DNA of 19,809 nt from contig DGPN01000052.1 of assembly GCA_002390455.1 (NCBI GenBank), positions 1 through 19,809 on the forward strand, in the 5' to 3' direction. Position numbers and translations under genes: made by a program. The notes under the pieces are model-generated. The model did not search any database. It had not been told where the DNA came from and saw nothing but the letters and a program-made list of their open reading frames with translations. Shown here piece after piece: positions 1 through 6,573 of the stretch; positions within the stretch are counted from its first letter, which is position 1; every line of letters starts with the position of its first letter. The stretch is from Flavobacteriaceae bacterium UBA4439. GTDB taxonomy: Bacteria; Bacteroidota; Bacteroidia; Flavobacteriales; Flavobacteriaceae.

Positions 1-39
1 ATAGGTTTCAAAAAAGATTTGGAAAGATAATTTTAATAA

Positions 40-116
40 TGGGGTGGCTGATGGGGCTCGAACCCACGACAACTGGAATCACAATCCAGGGCTCTACCAA
101 CTGAGCTACAGCCACC
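40..116 (-). tRNA. trnH: tRNA-His (anticodon GTG)
   Basis: Read on the minus strand this folds as a complete 77-base cloverleaf. The acceptor stem pairs 7 of 7 (GTGGCTG with CAGCCAC), the D stem is GCTC/GAGC, the anticodon stem is CTGGA/TCCAG with loop TTGTGAT giving anticodon GTG, and the T arm has TTCGAGC in its loop. Two identity marks of histidine tRNA are visible: an extra 5' G (G-1) and a C at position 73. The 3' CCA is encoded. It lies 7 bases downstream of the tRNA-Arg gene and is probably cotranscribed with it. Confidence 0.96.
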
Positions 117-123
117 ATAAAAT

Positions 124-200
124 TGGCCTGCCCGACAGGATTCGAACCTGTGATCCTCTGCTTAGAAGGCAGATGCTCTATCCAGCTGAGCTACGCGTCC
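124..200 (-). tRNA. trnR: tRNA-Arg (anticodon TCT) with an unpaired acceptor stem
   Basis: The minus strand gives a normal D arm (GCTC/GAGC), anticodon arm (TCTGC/GCAGA, loop CTTCTAA, anticodon TCT), 5-base variable loop, perfect T stem (ACAGG/CCTGT, loop TTCGAAT), G73 and encoded CCA, 77 bases in all. The acceptor stem is wrong, however: the 5' strand GGACGCG against the 3' strand CGGGCAG pairs only at 4-69, 6-67 and 7-66, with G-G, G-A, A-C and G-G mismatches elsewhere. Each half looks like a good tRNA-Arg half, but the two do not match. It could be a pseudo-tRNA, a recombined gene, an RNA repaired after transcription, or an assembly chimera. The family call is sure; whether it works is not. 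Confidence 0.85.
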
Positions 201-242
201 TAAATTTATCAATAAACTCAAGGATTTACTGAAAAGTTTTGG

Positions 243-274
243 CAAATATAATACTTCCTTATTTTTTAACGCAA
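243..274 (-). promoter_or_regulatory. Bacteroidota-type promoter for the two tRNA genes
   Basis: On the minus strand TATATTTG (243-250) fits the Bacteroidota -7 consensus TAnnTTTG exactly. A TTG (272-274) lies 21 bases upstream, so the centres are about 26 bases apart, as expected for the -33 element. The predicted start of transcription is near 238, giving a short leader before tRNA-Arg at 200. This is the best-supported promoter in the window. Confidence 0.65.
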
Positions 275-336
275 AACCTTTCAGTATTATTAAATGCAAA
301 TGGTGATTTTTTAAGTGATAATGTATAGTTTTATTA

Positions 337-344
337 TATTTTTG
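337..344 (+). promoter_or_regulatory. Possible -7 box for the oxidoreductase operon
   Basis: TATTTTTG fits TAnnTTTG and ends 17 bases before the ATG at 362, which would give a very short leader. No TTG is seen at the expected -33 position, so support is weak. Confidence 0.3.
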
Positions 345-361
345 TTTTAAATCCATTACAA

Positions 362-1690
362 ATGAATCGAAAGACATTTATAAAAAATACAGCCATGATG
401 GGAGCGGGTGGAATGTTTCTGCCCAGCCTTAAAGGTTATGCTCTATCACAATCGGCCAACAATATTTCAGCCAACGACCAAATCAATATCGGAACTATTG
501 GAATAAACGGAATGGGCTGGGGCAACACCCTAAAAGCCATTGAGGTTCCTGGAGTAAACTTGGTGGCTGTGTGTGACGTAGATCAAAATGTCATTCAAAA
601 AAAATTAAATCACGAAGCAGTAGCCCCTATAAAAGACAAGATCAAAGTTTATAGCGATTATCGAAAGATGCTAGAACAAAAAGACATTGACGTGGTTTAT
701 ATTGGAACACCAGATCATTGGCATGCCTTGATGATGATCGAAGCCGCCGCCGCAGGAAAACACATATATGTTGAAAAACCCATTGGAAACTCCATCGCAG
801 AATGTGAAGCTATGGTTGCTGCCCAAAAAAAATACGGCAGTATCATTCAGGTAGGTCAATGGCAAAGAAGCTCTACCCATTTTCAGGATGCTATGGCTTT
901 TGTCCACAGTGGTAAGCTAGGGCCAATCAGAACCGTAAAAGTTAGTTGTTATCAAGGTTGGATGCGTCCTCAACCCAAAGTAGCCAATAGTGCACCTCCC
1001 AAAGGAGTCGATTACGACTCTTGGTTGGGGCCAGCTCCCAAAAAACCTTTTAACGCTAGTAGATTTCACTTCCATTTCAGATGGTTTTGGGATTATGCTG
1101 GAGGGTTAATGACAGATTGGGGGGTACATCTGCTAGATTACGCATTGATCGGCATGAAGGCTTCCGTTCCCAAGTCCATCGTTGGCTTGGGTGGAAAATT
1201 TGCTTATCCCGATTTAAGCCAAGAAACCCCCGATACACTTACAACGCTATACGAATTCGATAAGTTCAATTTGGTATGGGATTCCGCCATGGGCATTGAT
1301 AATGGATCTTATGGAAGAACTCATTGTATTGCTTTTATTGGCAATAATGCAACCTTGGTTGTTGATAGAAGTGGGTGGGAAGTCATAGAGGAAAGTAAAA
1401 GTAAAAACAAAGTCCTAATCCCTCTACAAAAAAAATCCAATAATGGTCACTCAGAACATCAGTTCAACTTCATGCAGGCCATTAGAGAAAACAAGCAGGA
1501 AATATTGAATTGTAATGTCGAGGCAGCCGCCCATGTGGCTAAAGTTGCACAAATGGGTAATATTTCATTCAGAGCAAATCAAAAATTAAATTGGTCAGCC
1601 GAAAAAAATCAATTTGAAGATCCAAAAATCAATAAAGCATATCTTGCCAAAGAATACTTCAACGGTTATCAACTTCCCAAAATAGACTAA
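362..1690 (+). CDS. Gfo/Idh/MocA family oxidoreductase with Tat-like signal
   Basis: A 442-residue NAD(P)-dependent sugar or cyclitol dehydrogenase-type protein. The N-terminus (NRKTFIKNT, then a hydrophobic stretch to about residue 28) resembles the twin-arginine signal of secreted Bacteroidota members, but with RK in place of RR. The Rossmann domain starts near residue 41 with a glycine-rich nucleotide loop (G44 to G54) and has the acid CDVD at 71-74. The signature EKP lies at 138-140, with K139 the usual catalytic lysine. PDHWHA at 117-122 and DWGVHLLDY at 252-260 are typical of the C-terminal substrate domain, with H256 a likely catalytic residue. It is first in an operon with a sugar kinase 8 bases downstream. 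Substrate is unknown; the family includes inositol dehydrogenases, but nothing here fixes that. Confidence 0.93.
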   Translation: MNRKTFIKNTAMMGAGGMFLPSLKGYALSQSANNISANDQINIGTIGINGMGWGNTLKAIEVPGVNLVAVCDVDQNVIQKKLNHEAVAPIKDKIKVYSDYRKMLEQKDIDVVYIGTPDHWHALMMIEAAAAGKHIYVEKPIGNSIAECEAMVAAQKKYGSIIQVGQWQRSSTHFQDAMAFVHSGKLGPIRTVKVSCYQGWMRPQPKVANSAPPKGVDYDSWLGPAPKKPFNASRFHFHFRWFWDYAGGLMTDWGVHLLDYALIGMKASVPKSIVGLGGKFAYPDLSQETPDTLTTLYEFDKFNLVWDSAMGIDNGSYGRTHCIAFIGNNATLVVDRSGWEVIEESKSKNKVLIPLQKKSNNGHSEHQFNFMQAIRENKQEILNCNVEAAAHVAKVAQMGNISFRANQKLNWSAEKNQFEDPKINKAYLAKEYFNGYQLPKID

Positions 1691-1698
1691 TTTTCTAA

Positions 1699-2769
1699 AT
1701 GAATAAAATATTATCCAGCGCTCCCGGAAGGGTATGCTTATTTGGAGACCATCAGGACTATCTGGAACTTCCTGTTATCGCTTGTGCCATTGACCGCACG
1801 ATTCAAATTATTGCGGAAGAAAACGGAAAGGATCTCTTTGAGATTAATATGCCCGATGTAGGACAACAAAGAACCATTTTACTAAAACCAGACTTTAGTG
1901 AAATTGAAAGAGGAGATTTTCTGAAAATTGCACTTAAAGTCCTACAAAAAAGACAGATCGTCCCTAACAGAGGATATCGTCTGACCATTTCAAGCAATAT
2001 TCCAATCAATGCAGGGTTGTCGAGTTCTTCAGCATTTACAATTGCTTGGTTACAGTTTCTAATTACGGCCTTTTCAGATCGGTCATTTTCACCAAAGGAA
2101 TTGGCCCTTTTGGCCTATGAAACTGAGGTCATAGAAGAAGGTTCCTCAGGAGGAAAGATGGATCAATTTACAGTTGCTATAGGTGATACGATTTTCTTAG
2201 ACACTCATACAGATCGTGTCCAAAAATTTAATGATCTGAAACTGAATTTGGTCGTTGGAGTATCGGGTTTATCTAAAGACACTTTTGGAACCCTTAGCCA
2301 CCTAAAAAGCAATGCATGGAAAGCCATTAATCAAGTTAAATCCCAAAATTCCGAATTTGACATTGCTTCAACCACTGTAAACGACCTGAATAAAAACTTG
2401 GAATTGGTGGAGACCTCTCTAAAACCCTATTTTTATGCTGCTGTTTGTAATCACGATATTACTCAAAGAGCATTGAAAACTCTGCTACAAGAACCGTTAA
2501 ATACTCATGTTTTGGGAGAATTGATGAACGAACACCACCATCTGCTCAAATCCTATCTCAAAATCACCCCTCCTTTGATGGATAAAATGATTGATGCTGC
2601 CAATAACAATGGAGCTTTGGGCAGTAAAATTGTTGGCTCAGGGGGAGGTGGATGTATAGTTGCAATTGTCCAAGATCAAAAACAAGAAGAAATCATTGAA
2701 GCCATCAAAGCCACAGGAGCGGCCGATGCTTTTAGTGTTAAGGTTACTAAAGGAGCCGCTTTAAATTAA
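1699..2769 (+). CDS. GHMP-family sugar kinase, galactokinase-like
   Basis: A 356-residue kinase expected to phosphorylate the anomeric hydroxyl of a sugar with ATP. All three GHMP motifs are present: motif 1 PGRVCLFGDHQDY (9-21), the ATP loop PINAGLSSSSAF (102-113) and motif 3 GSKIVGSGGGGCI (308-320). R11 and D155 (in GGKMDQF) match the catalytic Arg and Asp of galactokinase. The DHxD at 17-20 replaces the EHxD that holds galactose in true galactokinases, which suggests a related but different sugar. It is shorter than galactokinases (about 380-390). No Shine-Dalgarno is seen. It lies 8 bases after the oxidoreductase and 7 before a nucleotidyltransferase, so its product is probably handed on as a sugar-1-phosphate. 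The sugar itself cannot be named. Confidence 0.9.
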   Translation: MNKILSSAPGRVCLFGDHQDYLELPVIACAIDRTIQIIAEENGKDLFEINMPDVGQQRTILLKPDFSEIERGDFLKIALKVLQKRQIVPNRGYRLTISSNIPINAGLSSSSAFTIAWLQFLITAFSDRSFSPKELALLAYETEVIEEGSSGGKMDQFTVAIGDTIFLDTHTDRVQKFNDLKLNLVVGVSGLSKDTFGTLSHLKSNAWKAINQVKSQNSEFDIASTTVNDLNKNLELVETSLKPYFYAAVCNHDITQRALKTLLQEPLNTHVLGELMNEHHHLLKSYLKITPPLMDKMIDAANNNGALGSKIVGSGGGGCIVAIVQDQKQEEIIEAIKATGAADAFSVKVTKGAALN

Positions 2770-2776
2770 ATTCATT

Positions 2777-3607
2777 ATGACCAACAACATCGTTATTCTT
2801 GCTGGAGGAGCTTCCTCTCGAATGAAAAAATCAGTAGATAAAAATCTATCTCCCGAAAAAAACGCTCAAGCCAACCAACTCAGCAAAGGGCTAATTGAAT
2901 TGGGGGGAAAGCCGTTTTTAAGTTATTTACTGGAAAATATTTTAAAAGCAGATTTTAAAAATGTTTACATCATCACTGGAGAAAATTCAAAAATGTTTCG
3001 TCAAGTTTTTGAAAACAATCCCGATTTTAAAGATCTTAACATACAATTTTCCACCCAATTCATCCCAGAGGGAAGAGAGAAGCCCTATGGAACAGCAGAC
3101 GCTCTTTACCAGTGTCTCGATCAATATCCCAATTTAAAAGAAGATACATTTTGTGTATGCAACAGCGATAATCTGTATTCTTTTAATGCATTAAAAACAC
3201 TTAAAGATGCCCCCACTCGTCAAGCGATTTTGGCTTATGACATCGACCACCTAGAATACCCAAAAGAGAGGATTGCTCGATTTGCAGTGATGAAGTTTAA
3301 TCATCATTATGATTTAACGACTATAGTCGAAAAGCCTGAACCCAGTAAAATAGACAGTTATACCGATGCCGATCAGAAAATCAGAGTAAGTATGAATATT
3401 TTCTTGTTTGATGGTAAACTATTCTTCAAATACTTGGAAAATTGCCCCGCCAATCCCGTCAGAGATGAAAAGGAATTGCCCACAGCTTTGATGAATATGA
3501 TTGAGGATAATATAGCTGTTTTGGGAATTCCTATTGCGGAACATGTTCCCGATTTGACATCCAAGAACGACATTGCTCAGTTGGAAAAGTATTTCGGTAA
3601 GCAATAA
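2777..3607 (+). CDS. Sugar-1-phosphate nucleotidyltransferase (NTP_transferase family)
   Basis: A 276-residue protein of the glucose-1-phosphate uridylyl/thymidylyltransferase fold. It has the nucleotide loop LAGGASSRMKK (8-18), a substrate-site ELGGKP (41-46), the PYGTADAL stretch (103-110), metal ligand D131 in NSDN and an EKP at 185-187. About 20 residues lie between RMKK and GGKP, more than usual, and could be a specificity loop. The enzyme would join the sugar-1-phosphate made by the preceding kinase to NTP, giving NDP-sugar and pyrophosphate. It is last in the operon. The kinase/nucleotidyltransferase order matches salvage pathways such as fucose or galactose activation, but the base and sugar are unknown. 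Confidence 0.88.
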   Translation: MTNNIVILAGGASSRMKKSVDKNLSPEKNAQANQLSKGLIELGGKPFLSYLLENILKADFKNVYIITGENSKMFRQVFENNPDFKDLNIQFSTQFIPEGREKPYGTADALYQCLDQYPNLKEDTFCVCNSDNLYSFNALKTLKDAPTRQAILAYDIDHLEYPKERIARFAVMKFNHHYDLTTIVEKPEPSKIDSYTDADQKIRVSMNIFLFDGKLFFKYLENCPANPVRDEKELPTALMNMIEDNIAVLGIPIAEHVPDLTSKNDIAQLEKYFGKQ

Positions 3608-3616
3608 TTCAACGCC

Positions 3617-3647
3617 AATCTTTGAGCGGAGATTATTTATTTTTTTT
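3617..3647 (+). terminator. Weak possible terminator after the sugar operon
   Basis: A short stem AATCT/AGATT (3617-3621 with 3630-3634) with an 8-base loop is followed by a run of eight T (3640-3647). The stem is only 5 AT-rich pairs, so this is tentative. Confidence 0.3.
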
Positions 3648-3931
3648 CGGTTTGAATGCTTCCAATGCATGATTTGATTTAATAAATTATCAACTTCATT
3701 TTATCAAAACATCAATAGGCAATAGAACTACATTCGTCAAGGCGTATTAATACATATATTAAAATTAATGTAAACCTTGGATTCTACATAAACCGATCAA
3801 AAAAGCTCGTATAACAGCTACAGAAGGTACTTTGAAATGATTCAACAACAACAGCAACAGCAACAATAGTTACTGCTTTATTTGTGAGATTCTTTAACCC
3901 TTCAAAATTTTAAAGTCACCCCTTTTCACGC
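3648..3931. other. Intergenic stretch with no recognised gene
   Basis: Most of the 372-base gap between the sugar operon and the BI-1 gene. It is AT-rich and holds a 6-bp inverted repeat TTAATA/TATTAA (3747-3762) of doubtful meaning and a small frame ending in eight glutamine codons (3792-3869). No RNA gene or conserved protein was recognised. Confidence 0.6.
3837..3869 (+). other. Micro reading frame, M-I-Q8
   Basis: ATG ATT followed by eight CAA/CAG codons and TAG. The same frame is open from just after a TAA at 3789-3791 and reads SYNSYRRYFEM before the glutamines, with no other start codon. It could be a 10-residue peptide, the tail of a decayed gene, or a chance trinucleotide repeat. 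A GAAGG lies about 10 bases before the ATG. There is no evidence of expression. Confidence 0.2.
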
Positions 3932-3939
3932 TATATTTG
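3932..3939 (+). promoter_or_regulatory. -7 box of the BI-1/YccA gene
   Basis: TATATTTG is a perfect TAnnTTTG, 40 bases before the ATG at 3980. No TTG is found at the expected -33 distance, so this is a single-element prediction. Confidence 0.4.
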
Positions 3940-3979
3940 TTATTATAACATTTATTTCAAAATTTAATCTATACAAATA

Positions 3980-4717
3980 ATGGCCAACCACTTATCATTC
4001 AGATCTGGAAATCCAGTACTTACCAAAAATGCTTTTACAAGCAGTTCAGACATCTCGGAAACCATGACCATCAATGGAACGGTCAACAAAACAGCCATCA
4101 GTTTACTATTGCTCGTTGGAACTGGTTATCTAACCTTCAGTTCCATCAATTCCGGCCTATTGATTGCCTGCGGAATTGGAGGGTTTATTCTAGCCATCGT
4201 TACGGTATTCAAAAAGGAATGGGCACCCATCACAGTCCCCATTTATGCCATCTTGGAAGGCGCTTTATTGGGTGGAATTTCATTTATGTATAATAGTCTT
4301 TATGATGGGATCGTTACCGATGCCATTTTTCTTACTGTAGGAATATTACTATCACTATTGGTTGCCTATCGTTCTGGGCTCATAAAGGCTACCGAAAATT
4401 TCAAATTGGGAATTGTTGCTGCCACTGGTGGTATAGCCATCGTTTACTTGATCAACTTTGTGATGGGGTTTTTTGGATCAAGCATGGGCGTGATGCAAAT
4501 CGATAATGCCTCACCTATGAGTATAGGTTTTAGTGTTGTTGTTGTTATCATTGCAGCACTCAATCTGGTTTTAGACTTTGACTTTATCGAAGAAGGCGCT
4601 GAAAAAGGTGCCCCAAAATACATGGAATGGTATGGTGCTTTTGGACTTTTGGTAACCCTCATTTGGCTTTATCTTGAAATACTAAGACTTTTAGCCAAAC
4701 TTAATTCCAGAAAATAG
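3980..4717 (+). CDS. Bax inhibitor-1/YccA family membrane protein
   Basis: A 245-residue inner-membrane protein with a short soluble N-terminus (GNPVLTKNAF at 10-19, typical of the YccA/BaxI-like branch) and about seven hydrophobic helices from residue 37 to 240. The helix ending VLDFDFIEEGAEKGAP (196-211) carries the acidic cluster that in the BI-1 family forms the pH-sensitive calcium leak gate. The C-terminus ends in basic residues on the cytoplasmic side. Bacterial homologues are linked to calcium leak and, for YccA, to modulation of the FtsH protease; which applies here is not visible. It appears to be a single-gene unit with its own promoter box. Confidence 0.92.
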   Translation: MANHLSFRSGNPVLTKNAFTSSSDISETMTINGTVNKTAISLLLLVGTGYLTFSSINSGLLIACGIGGFILAIVTVFKKEWAPITVPIYAILEGALLGGISFMYNSLYDGIVTDAIFLTVGILLSLLVAYRSGLIKATENFKLGIVAATGGIAIVYLINFVMGFFGSSMGVMQIDNASPMSIGFSVVVVIIAALNLVLDFDFIEEGAEKGAPKYMEWYGAFGLLVTLIWLYLEILRLLAKLNSRK

Positions 4718-4827
4718 ATAAGAAATAGTTGAACTTTTTAGGAACTGCTCCCATACTTGACTGAGTTTTGTGGAATATTTTTTTAGAATTAAAAAAATTC
4801 TTAATTATAATAGATTAAACCTTTGAT

Positions 4828-6465
4828 ATGAAATACTCGATAAAACCATTCTACTTCTTAATTGTAACAATAATTCTTTCCTGTAATTCCAATCAATCAC
4901 TACCGTTTTCAGTGGCTCCAAAAATTGCAGAAAACCCCAATAAAGCAGCTCCTCTGACTGCCTATCTCGGTTTTGAAACCGATCACCCTATAGATTCAGT
5001 GTTCGTTGAAATCAATGATGGCGAAAGGGAAACAAAACTGAAATTCCACCGAAAGGATAAAACGGATCTTGGCTACCTTTTAAAGTACATGAAACCTCAA
5101 AAAAAACACAACATCTCCGTCCGTTTTAAGGACAATTCCGGTGAAGTATTTAACAACAATCAAATACTGACTTTTACAACTCCGGCACTTCCTCAAAAGG
5201 ATTTTCTTTTTCCAAAAATTGAGATTACCAAAAATAAACAGAATGGGAAAGAACAAATGACCCTAATCAATCCCAGAAGAAGAGGCAGTATGATTCAAGA
5301 GAGTGGAAACAGGTTTAACCAAAACTATGGACTTTTGACCATCATTAACCAGAAAGGTGAAGTATTGTGGTACTATCAGAATGACTCTAGAATCAGTGAT
5401 TTCGATCTTTTACCCAATGGGAATATTTCCTATATAACCCAAGACAATAAAATCATCGAAATAGATTTTGCGGGAAACGTTTCCAAGCAGTGGTATGCTG
5501 CTCAAAGACCAAGAGGAAAAGATGCCGATGCCATCCCAGTCAACACCCCTACTTTTCATCATGACACTGCCTTGTTGCCCAATGGTAATAGATTGGTATT
5601 GAGTACCGAAGCTAGAGAAATTGATGGTTATTACACCAGTGAATTGGATGCCCAAGCTCCTCGAAAAAAGCAAAATATAATGGGAGATGTTGTAGTAGAA
5701 TTTAACCCTCAAGGTGAAATTGTCCACGAATGGAATAGTTTTCATCATTTGCCTGTAATGAGAATTGGATATGAAACTTTCAGCAATTATTGGATCAGAA
5801 GAGGATTTCCTAATACCATTGATTGGACGCATGCCAATGCGGTGGTGCCAATCCAAGGTCAGGACGCTTATTTGATCAACTTCCGCTATCAAAGTGCTAT
5901 GGTTAAAGTCAACAAAAAAAGTGGTGAAATTGAATGGATTTTTGCTGAAAATTCTGGTTGGGGTGAGGATTTAAAAGACAAATTGATCCATTTGCCAGAA
6001 AGTGGTTTAAACTGGCACCAACACTCCCCTAGATATACTCAATCGGGTACATTATTGTTTTTTAATAATAACAACTACCAATCCAGACCTTTTGAAAAAA
6101 CAAAAGAGATTGTTGATAGTCCCAGCTATTTGGTTGAATATAAAATTGATGAAGTCAACAAAAAAGCAACCAAATTGTGGAGCACGGAGAACGATGATGA
6201 AGAAAAGGTTTATAGCATAGCTATGGGTAGGGTCAGTGAACTCAAGAGTAGTGGAAATATTTTGGCTTGTTATGGTGCACTGCTTAGCCCAGAATATTTT
6301 GACGAAATGACTTGGTGGAACAGAATCAAATACCCTCAATGGACTATGGTTAGAGAATACACCAAAACCAAAACCCCAAAAGTAGTTTGGGAGATGAAAT
6401 TGTTGCCCTTAACCCCCAACAGCAAAATTGGTTGGACTCTTTTCGGAGCCGAAAGGATTGAATAA
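4828..6465 (+). CDS. Aryl-sulfate sulfotransferase (ASST family) lipoprotein
   Basis: A 545-residue exported enzyme expected to move sulfate from one phenolic ester to another phenol without PAPS. The first 19 residues are a lipoprotein signal (LSC, lipidated C19). A beta-sandwich-like N-terminal domain (about 25-120) precedes a propeller domain. Active-site pieces match E. coli AssT: HH at 244-245, DWTHAN (H335, N337), NFRYQ (R353, 18 residues after H335 exactly as between H356 and R374 of AssT) and WHQHSP (H397, H399), one of which is the sulfate-carrying histidine. Apart from C19 there is only one cysteine, so the disulfide of E. coli AssT cannot form, and no DsbL/DsbI-like genes are nearby. 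The anchor places it in the periplasm or on the cell surface. Confidence 0.9.
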   Translation: MKYSIKPFYFLIVTIILSCNSNQSLPFSVAPKIAENPNKAAPLTAYLGFETDHPIDSVFVEINDGERETKLKFHRKDKTDLGYLLKYMKPQKKHNISVRFKDNSGEVFNNNQILTFTTPALPQKDFLFPKIEITKNKQNGKEQMTLINPRRRGSMIQESGNRFNQNYGLLTIINQKGEVLWYYQNDSRISDFDLLPNGNISYITQDNKIIEIDFAGNVSKQWYAAQRPRGKDADAIPVNTPTFHHDTALLPNGNRLVLSTEAREIDGYYTSELDAQAPRKKQNIMGDVVVEFNPQGEIVHEWNSFHHLPVMRIGYETFSNYWIRRGFPNTIDWTHANAVVPIQGQDAYLINFRYQSAMVKVNKKSGEIEWIFAENSGWGEDLKDKLIHLPESGLNWHQHSPRYTQSGTLLFFNNNNYQSRPFEKTKEIVDSPSYLVEYKIDEVNKKATKLWSTENDDEEKVYSIAMGRVSELKSSGNILACYGALLSPEYFDEMTWWNRIKYPQWTMVREYTKTKTPKVVWEMKLLPLTPNSKIGWTLFGAERIE

Positions 6466-6500
6466 CTCGCTTATTATAATTTTTGTCAATTAATTGTTTA

Positions 6501-6514
6501 CGTGTGCGAACACG
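6501..6514. repeat. Small hairpin with GCGA tetraloop
   Basis: CGTGT-GCGA-ACACG forms a perfect 5-bp stem closed by a GNRA-type loop, 36 bases after the sulfotransferase stop and 60 before the next start. No T run follows, so it is not an intrinsic terminator. It could be an operator or an RNA stability element. Confidence 0.3.
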
Positions 6515-6573
6515 AATTAACTAGAGTTTTATAAATTTATCTTAACAACATTAATTTCGTTTTAATATAAAAA

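Noticed and set aside
44..232. Plus-strand open frame reading PDRIRTCDPLLRRQ and PAELRV
   Set aside because: It is the translation of the reverse strand of the two tRNA genes; such phantom proteins are common artefacts.
162..377. 71-residue minus-strand frame over the tRNA-Arg and its upstream region
   Set aside because: It runs through the tRNA and its promoter, is very AT-rich and has no domain features.
3747..3762. TTAATA-CATA-TATTAA inverted repeat
   Set aside because: Only A/T pairs in an AT-rich gap; expected by chance.
4781..4797. AGAATT/AATTCT hairpin after the BI-1 gene as a terminator
   Set aside because: AT-rich 6-bp stem with no T run after it on the plus strand; too weak to call.
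5410..5892. 160-residue minus-strand open frame
   Set aside because: It lies wholly inside the sulfotransferase gene, whose frame carries all the family motifs; this is an antisense shadow.
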